Source: DATATB01 sp036268995
GTDB lineage: Bacteria; Planctomycetota; Planctomycetia; Pirellulales; PNKZ01
Assembly (NCBI GenBank): GCA_036268995.1
Contig: DATATB010000180.1
Span: 1 to 6,330, forward strand
Direction: 5' to 3'
DNA length: 6,330 nt
A model generated the notes under the pieces. That model saw nothing but the letters and a program-made list of their open reading frames with translations, ran no database searches and was not told where the DNA came from. Shown one piece after another: positions 1 to 4,310 of this stretch (positions are counted from its first letter, which is position 1; each line of letters begins with the position of its first letter). A program made the position numbers and the translations under genes.

Positions 1-180
1 ACTTACTTGGGCAGCCCCGCCCTGTACATCGACTACAGCCCGTCGGCCGTGCCGGAGCCGGGCAGCATGCTCTTGGCCGCCATCGCCGCGATGGGCGCCG
101 GCGGCTTCGGCTGGCGCCAACGCCGCCGCCACAAGCTCGAACCGGACACCTCCTCGCCCACCCCAGCCGGCGAAGCCTAA
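1..180 (+). CDS. PEP-CTERM sorting domain protein, C-terminal end only
   Basis: Frame 1 is open from the left edge to TAA at 178-180, giving the last 59 residues of a protein whose body lies outside the window. The visible part shows the tripartite PEP-CTERM signal: VPEP at residues 17-20, a hydrophobic, Gly/Ala-rich segment at about 22-37 (GSMLLAAIAAMGAGGFG), then a basic cluster WRQRRRHK at 38-45. In known systems this signal directs an exported protein to an exosortase in the inner membrane, which removes the tail and passes the protein to the outer surface or extracellular matrix. The preceding residues (ALYIDYSPSA) resemble the end of a beta-rich domain, but the family of the main body cannot be told. 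Oddly, a 14-residue Pro/Thr/Ser tail follows the basic cluster, where most family members stop within a few residues. A terminator downstream separates it from the next genes. The PEP-CTERM call is strong; the specific function is unknown. Confidence 0.88.
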   Translation, partial: TYLGSPALYIDYSPSAVPEPGSMLLAAIAAMGAGGFGWRQRRRHKLEPDTSSPTPAGEA

Positions 181-190
181 ACAAGCCAGC

Positions 191-209
191 CACCGGCCGT
201 GTGCCGGTG
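191..209 (+). other. Small inverted repeat just after the PEP-CTERM gene
   Basis: CACCGGC at 191-197 pairs perfectly with GCCGGTG at 203-209 around the 5-base loop CGTGT, starting 10 bases after the stop codon. No T-run follows, so it does not look like an intrinsic terminator. It could protect the mRNA 3' end or simply be a chance pairing in GC-rich DNA. Confidence 0.25.
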
Positions 210-235
210 TAATGAACTCAGCGCTTGCCGCAAAC

Positions 236-241
236 TATAAT
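236..241 (+). promoter_or_regulatory. Possible -10 box (TATAAT) upstream of the TPR/GT-C operon
   Basis: An exact TATAAT lies in a short AT-rich patch of otherwise GC-rich DNA, 73 bases before the chosen ATG of the first large gene. The -35 evidence is poor. TGAACT at 213-218 has the right 17-base spacing but matches only 3 of 6 consensus bases, and the better TTGCCG at 225-230 is only 5 bases away. Transcription would begin near 248, inside the left arm of the terminator stem. The box may therefore be real, with a partly attenuated transcript, or may simply be the A-rich side of the terminator. Confidence 0.22.
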
Positions 242-277
242 AAGGGCCGCCGATCGTTGATCGGCGGCCTTTGTTTT
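242..277 (+). terminator. Rho-independent terminator after the PEP-CTERM gene
   Basis: Bases 245-255 (GGCCGCCGATC preceded by G) pair without mismatch with 259-269 around a 3-base loop GTT. The stem extends by a G-T pair and two A-T pairs to 242/272. The T-rich tail TTTGTTTT follows at 270-277. This is a textbook intrinsic terminator on the + strand. It lies 62 bases after the PEP-CTERM stop codon and 37 bases before the ATG of the next gene, so it most likely separates the two transcription units. Confidence 0.85.
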
Positions 278-314
278 ATTGCGGCGGAGAGCATTCTCGA
301 ATCTGACGCTGCTT

Positions 315-2291
315 ATGGATAAACGATCGGCAGCCCGCCGGGGCGGTTCGGCCAAGGGGACTTCCGGCCAGCGAGCACGGCCGCTGGGGCTCGCGGCGTT
401 GCTGGTGGGCGCTGTCGTGCTGGTGTACTTGCCGGCGCTGGGGGATGGATTCGTCTGGGACGATGACTTTCACGTCACGGCCAACGCCTGCCTGCGCGAC
501 TGGGCCGGACTGGTGAGAATCTGGACCGAACCGGGCGCCACGCCGCAGTACTACCCGCTGACGCACACTACCTTCTGGTTAGAGTACCACGCCTGGGGTT
601 TATGGGCTGCGGGCTATCATGGCGTAAATGTGCTGCTGCACGCGGCCAATGTCCTGCTGGTCTGGCGGATCTTGCGGCGCTTGGCGGCGCCGGGCGCTTA
701 TTGGGTGGCGATGCTGTTTGCGGTCCACCCCGTGCTCGTCGAGTCGGTGGCTTGGATTACCGAGCGAAAGAACGTATTGTCGGCGGCGCTGTATTTAAGC
801 GCGCTGCTGATCTACATGAAGTTTTCACCGCTCGATTCGACGGATGTGCCGCCGCAGCAACCACGCTGGCGCTGGTATGCACTGGCGACGCTGTGTTTCG
901 TAGGTGCCCTACTGAGCAAGACCGTTACCTGCACGCTCCCGGCCGTGGTGCTGTTGGCATGTTACTGGAAACGCGGGCGAATTCCGCTGCGTCATTTCTT
1001 GGCGATGGTTCCCTGGTTCGTGCTGGGGGCCGGTCTGGGCTTGCTGACGGTGCGTCTGGAAAGACACCATGTGGGAGCTGAAGGAGTGGACTGGTCGTTT
1101 TCCGCAATCGACCGAGCGTTGATCGCCGGCCGGGCGTGGTGGTTTTATCTGGAAAAGCTGGCCTGGCCCTTCAATCTGGCGTTCATCTACCCGCGCTGGC
1201 AAATCGATTCCGGCGTGTGGTGGCAATATTTCTTTCCGCTGTCGGCCTTGGCCGTCCTGGGCCTGCTCTGGGGCTGGCGCGGCCGGCTCGGACGCGGACC
1301 TCTATGCGCATTGCTGTTTTTCAGCGGGACGCTCGTTCCGGCACTGGGGTTCTTTGACATCTATCCGATGCGCTATTCGTTCGTGGCCGATCACTTTCAA
1401 TATCTCGCCTGCCTGGGGCCGCTGGCCTTGGCGGTGGCGGCTGCGCGTGCCGGGCTGACACGCGTCCATCCGGTATTCAAGATCATTGCAGCTCGGGTGA
1501 TGACGGCCTTCGTGCTGGTCGGTCTCGGTCTGCTGAGTTGCAATCAGGCGTACGCCTACCACGACCCGCTGAGCCTCTGGAGCGCCACGCTTCGCAATCA
1601 TCCGGGTTGTTGGATGGCCTATCAGAACCTGGGTATGATGTATCAGAAGGCAGGGGACACGGCGAAGGCGCTGGCCGCCCTTCGGACGGCGATCGAGATC
1701 CATCCGGCCGGCATCGACTCGCGTTTGGATGCCGCGACGCTGTTGGTCCTTCTCAATCGCCCGCAGGAAGCGTTGGCTCAATATCGTGAAGTGTTGCGGC
1801 GTGAGCCGAATTCGGCCGCAGCGCATGCAAATATGGCCAATCTCCTGACGGACCTTGGCGACTACCGCGCGGCAGCGGAGCATTACGAGGCGGCGTTGTC
1901 GCTGGCCCCAGACTCCGTCATGGCGCATTACAATTACGGAAACATGTTGTCCAAACACCAGCAACTGGCCCAGGCCGAGACGCAGTTCAAGGCCGCCATC
2001 GGACTGGAACCGTCGCACAGCGAGTCGCACAATGGGCTGGGAACGTTGTACGCCGAGCGGGGCGAGCCGGACCGTGCCATCGAAGAATTTCGCAGGGCGG
2101 TCGAGTTTGGTCCAGCCAATGTCACGGCGCGGAAAAACCTGGCGATTGTGTTGGCTCGTCAACGCCGTCTTTCCGAGGCGATTGGACAGTTGCGCGAAGC
2201 CCTTAAGCTCAGGCCCGGCGACGCTGAACTCGAGCGGGGCCTGCGCTCGCTCAAGGCGGAAGCGGCCGCGGCGACCGTGCCGCCTGGGTAA
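315..2291 (+). CDS. TMTC-like GT-C membrane protein with six C-terminal TPRs (gene A)
   Basis: This 658-residue polytopic protein is probably an inner-membrane glycosyltransferase-like protein with a periplasmic TPR domain. A basic N-terminus precedes TM1 at about 24-42. WDDD follows at 48-51, where GT-C enzymes carry their catalytic acidic residues in the first outer loop. About ten more hydrophobic segments reach residue 410. Conserved stretches are GATPQYYP (74-81), HPVLVESVAWITERKN (138-153), LERHHVGA (248-255) and PMRYSFVADHFQYLA (351-365). Six uninterrupted 34-residue TPRs occupy 432-635 (bases 1608-2219), followed by a short capping tail. Eukaryotic TMTC proteins with this layout O-mannosylate proteins from a lipid-linked sugar; extending this to the bacterial protein is inference. 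The ATG at 315 was chosen because it puts a positive N-terminus directly before TM1. An in-frame TTG at 279 adds 12 residues but overlaps the end of the terminator. No clear ribosome site is visible: GGAG at 286-289 is too distant. The stop abuts gene B's start. Gene C is a close paralogue. Confidence 0.87.
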   Translation: MDKRSAARRGGSAKGTSGQRARPLGLAALLVGAVVLVYLPALGDGFVWDDDFHVTANACLRDWAGLVRIWTEPGATPQYYPLTHTTFWLEYHAWGLWAAGYHGVNVLLHAANVLLVWRILRRLAAPGAYWVAMLFAVHPVLVESVAWITERKNVLSAALYLSALLIYMKFSPLDSTDVPPQQPRWRWYALATLCFVGALLSKTVTCTLPAVVLLACYWKRGRIPLRHFLAMVPWFVLGAGLGLLTVRLERHHVGAEGVDWSFSAIDRALIAGRAWWFYLEKLAWPFNLAFIYPRWQIDSGVWWQYFFPLSALAVLGLLWGWRGRLGRGPLCALLFFSGTLVPALGFFDIYPMRYSFVADHFQYLACLGPLALAVAAARAGLTRVHPVFKIIAARVMTAFVLVGLGLLSCNQAYAYHDPLSLWSATLRNHPGCWMAYQNLGMMYQKAGDTAKALAALRTAIEIHPAGIDSRLDAATLLVLLNRPQEALAQYREVLRREPNSAAAHANMANLLTDLGDYRAAAEHYEAALSLAPDSVMAHYNYGNMLSKHQQLAQAETQFKAAIGLEPSHSESHNGLGTLYAERGEPDRAIEEFRRAVEFGPANVTARKNLAIVLARQRRLSEAIGQLREALKLRPGDAELERGLRSLKAEAAAATVPPG

Positions 2292-4271
2292 ATGAAACGC
2301 AACTCGTCCAAAAAGCGGTGGTTTCCCGGGCCTGTCTTCGTCCTGTTGGGCATCGCCTGCGCCTATGCCGATGGTTTGCAGGGCCCATTCATCTTCGACG
2401 ACGGCGAAGCGATCGAACACAATCGGGCCTTGCTCGATCTGGGGCCGGCCAAGACGCTGCTGCTGGGGCCGAAAGAAACAACTGTCGCCGGTCGACCCGT
2501 AGTCAATGTCAGCCTCGCTCTGAATTACTTGATCGGTGGATTGGACCCCATCGGTTATCACCTGGTGAACGTGCTTCTGCACGCGCTGTGCGCCCTGACG
2601 CTGTTGGGCATTGCGCGGCGCACGTTTTTGACGCCGCCGTTGGCTGCGCGCTTCGGCGAGCACGCCGCGCCCTTGGCAGCGGCCATCGCCACGCTCTGGG
2701 CCGTCCATCCGCTGGCCACCGAGGCGGTGACCTATATCATCGAGCGAACCGAACTGCTGATGGGATTGTTTTTTCTGCTCACGCTCTTTTGTGCCATCCG
2801 GGCCTGGGAGCAGCCGCAGCGCTGGTGGCCGGCGGCAAGTACGGTCTGCTGTGCGCTGGGCATGGCCAGCAAAGAGACGATGGTCTCAGCACCGCTGATC
2901 GTGATGCTGTACGACCGGCTTTTTCTGTATCCAAGCTGGGCAGAAGCATTTCGCCGACGGCGAAAACTATACGCTGCGCTGGCCATCACGTGGATCGTGC
3001 TGCTGTTGCTCGCGATGACATACCCGCGTGAAAAATCGGCCGGTTTCAACCTGGGCATGAAATGGTGGGAATATGCCGGGACGCAATGCTCGGTCTTGCT
3101 CACTTATCTGCGATTGGCGGTTTGGCCTCGAGGACTGTGCTTGGACTATGGGACATGGGTGGCGAGTTGGCCCCGCCAGGTGCTCCCGGGCCTGATCGTG
3201 CTGTCGATTCTGGTGGGCGCGACGGTTTGGGCGCTGGTACGTGGGCGCCCGGCTGGGTTTCTGGGGGCCTGGTTTTTTCTGATTCTGGCCCCAACGTCCA
3301 GCGTGCTCCCGATCATCACCGAGGTGGCCGCCGAGCGACGGATGTATTTGCCTTTGGCTGCGGTCGTCACGCTGCTGGTGCTGGCCGGTTGGTTGGTGAT
3401 TCAGCGCATTGCGAACCGGTGGGTTGCAAGTTCCGCAGAACGGTCGCGATGGAAACAGCGGATCGGTTGGAGGTCGACAGTTGGATTGGCTCTGGTGCTC
3501 GTCGTGCTCACGGCTTTGCGGAACCAAGAGTACCGTTCGCTGGTAACCATTTGGACCGATACGGTTGCCGAGCGGCCGGACAACCCGCGCGCGCAGTACA
3601 ATCTTGCGGTAGCCTTGGCCGACAGCGGTTTGCTCGAGGATGCCGTGCGGCATTATCGCGAGGCGATCCGGCTCAAGCCGGATTATGCCGACGCCTTCAG
3701 CAACTTGGGGACGGTGTTCGCCGCACAGGGGGATGATCGCCGGGCGGTGGAGTGTTATCGCCGCGCGCTTGAAATCAAGCCGATCCTGTCGCCGGCGCAC
3801 AACAATCTGGGACAACTCTTGGCGGCGGAGGGCAAGTTCGACGCGGCAATCCGCGAGTATCGGCGCGCCATTGCACTGGACGGCCACATTGCAGAATACC
3901 ATCGCAATCTGGCGCTCGCGCTCCATGCGAAACACGACCTTGCAGCCGCAGCGCGCGAGTATACTACGTTGATCGGGCTCGATCCGCGGGACGCCACCGC
4001 ACACAATGGCCTGGGCGTGATCCTGCAGAACGAGGGGCAACTTGCTGCCGCCGGCGAGGAGTACGAAGCAGCCTTGCAGCTCGATCCCAAGCTGGGCGAT
4101 GCCCAGTTCAATATCGCGAACTACTATGCGCAGACGGGCAAGCTGGAAGCGGCCGTGCGGCACTACCGAATCGCGATTGCCATCAATCCGGGAAACCGGC
4201 AGGCGATGATCAACCTGCAACATGTCCTGTCGCTCCTGCAGCAGCGCACGCCGCGCAGCGGCCAGCAGTGA
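2292..4271 (+). CDS. TMTC-like GT-C membrane protein with six C-terminal TPRs (gene B, canonical branch)
   Basis: This 659-residue protein has the same architecture as its neighbours but is clearly more diverged. TM1 at about 13-29 is followed by IFDD (34-37), the presumed outer-loop acidic motif. GYHLVNVLLHAL lies at 88-99 and HPLATEAVTYIIERTELL at 139-156. AAERRMYLP at 346-354 is the motif typical of TMTC/DUF1736-type proteins, where genes A and C have PMRY.FVADH.QYLA instead. About 11 hydrophobic segments end near 409. Six exact 34-residue TPRs span 431-634 (bases 3582-4193), and a capping helix ends the protein. The likely role is as for gene A: a membrane glycosyltransferase-like protein using a polyprenyl-linked sugar, with TPRs binding the acceptor; this is inferred by family analogy. 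The ATG immediately follows gene A's TAA, which points to translational coupling, and no good Shine-Dalgarno sequence is seen. The stop is TGA at 4269-4271. It lacks any GT41 (OGT) catalytic domain, so an 'O-GlcNAc transferase' label would be wrong. Confidence 0.87.
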   Translation: MKRNSSKKRWFPGPVFVLLGIACAYADGLQGPFIFDDGEAIEHNRALLDLGPAKTLLLGPKETTVAGRPVVNVSLALNYLIGGLDPIGYHLVNVLLHALCALTLLGIARRTFLTPPLAARFGEHAAPLAAAIATLWAVHPLATEAVTYIIERTELLMGLFFLLTLFCAIRAWEQPQRWWPAASTVCCALGMASKETMVSAPLIVMLYDRLFLYPSWAEAFRRRRKLYAALAITWIVLLLLAMTYPREKSAGFNLGMKWWEYAGTQCSVLLTYLRLAVWPRGLCLDYGTWVASWPRQVLPGLIVLSILVGATVWALVRGRPAGFLGAWFFLILAPTSSVLPIITEVAAERRMYLPLAAVVTLLVLAGWLVIQRIANRWVASSAERSRWKQRIGWRSTVGLALVLVVLTALRNQEYRSLVTIWTDTVAERPDNPRAQYNLAVALADSGLLEDAVRHYREAIRLKPDYADAFSNLGTVFAAQGDDRRAVECYRRALEIKPILSPAHNNLGQLLAAEGKFDAAIREYRRAIALDGHIAEYHRNLALALHAKHDLAAAAREYTTLIGLDPRDATAHNGLGVILQNEGQLAAAGEEYEAALQLDPKLGDAQFNIANYYAQTGKLEAAVRHYRIAIAINPGNRQAMINLQHVLSLLQQRTPRSGQQ

Positions 4272-4310
4272 GGCTGCGGCGTCATCGCGAGCCGAGAAAG
4301 CGAAGCATTC

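Noticed and set aside
279..314. TTG at 279 as the start of gene A
   Set aside because: It lies at the end of the terminator T-run with no ribosome site. The ATG at 315 leaves the basic N-terminus and first membrane helix complete.
1..2291. PEP-CTERM gene as first gene of the same operon
   Set aside because: A strong intrinsic terminator at 242-277 and 134 bases of spacing separate them; only readthrough could join them.
1302..2708. Long minus-strand open frame of 468 residues
   Set aside because: It lies antisense to the conserved TPR region of gene A and the first part of gene B, spans their junction, and gives an Arg/Gln-rich, low-hydrophobicity product with no recognisable motif. It is a by-product of GC-rich codon use.
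1608..4193. O-GlcNAc transferase (OGT) label suggested by the TPRs
   Set aside because: No GT41 catalytic domain follows the TPRs in A or B, and the domain order is reversed: membrane GT-C-like region first, TPRs last.
2967..4223. Long minus-strand open frame of 418 residues
   Set aside because: It is antisense to gene B, whose sense frame shows clear membrane helices and TPRs. The antisense product is Arg/Gln/Pro-rich and unlike a folded family.
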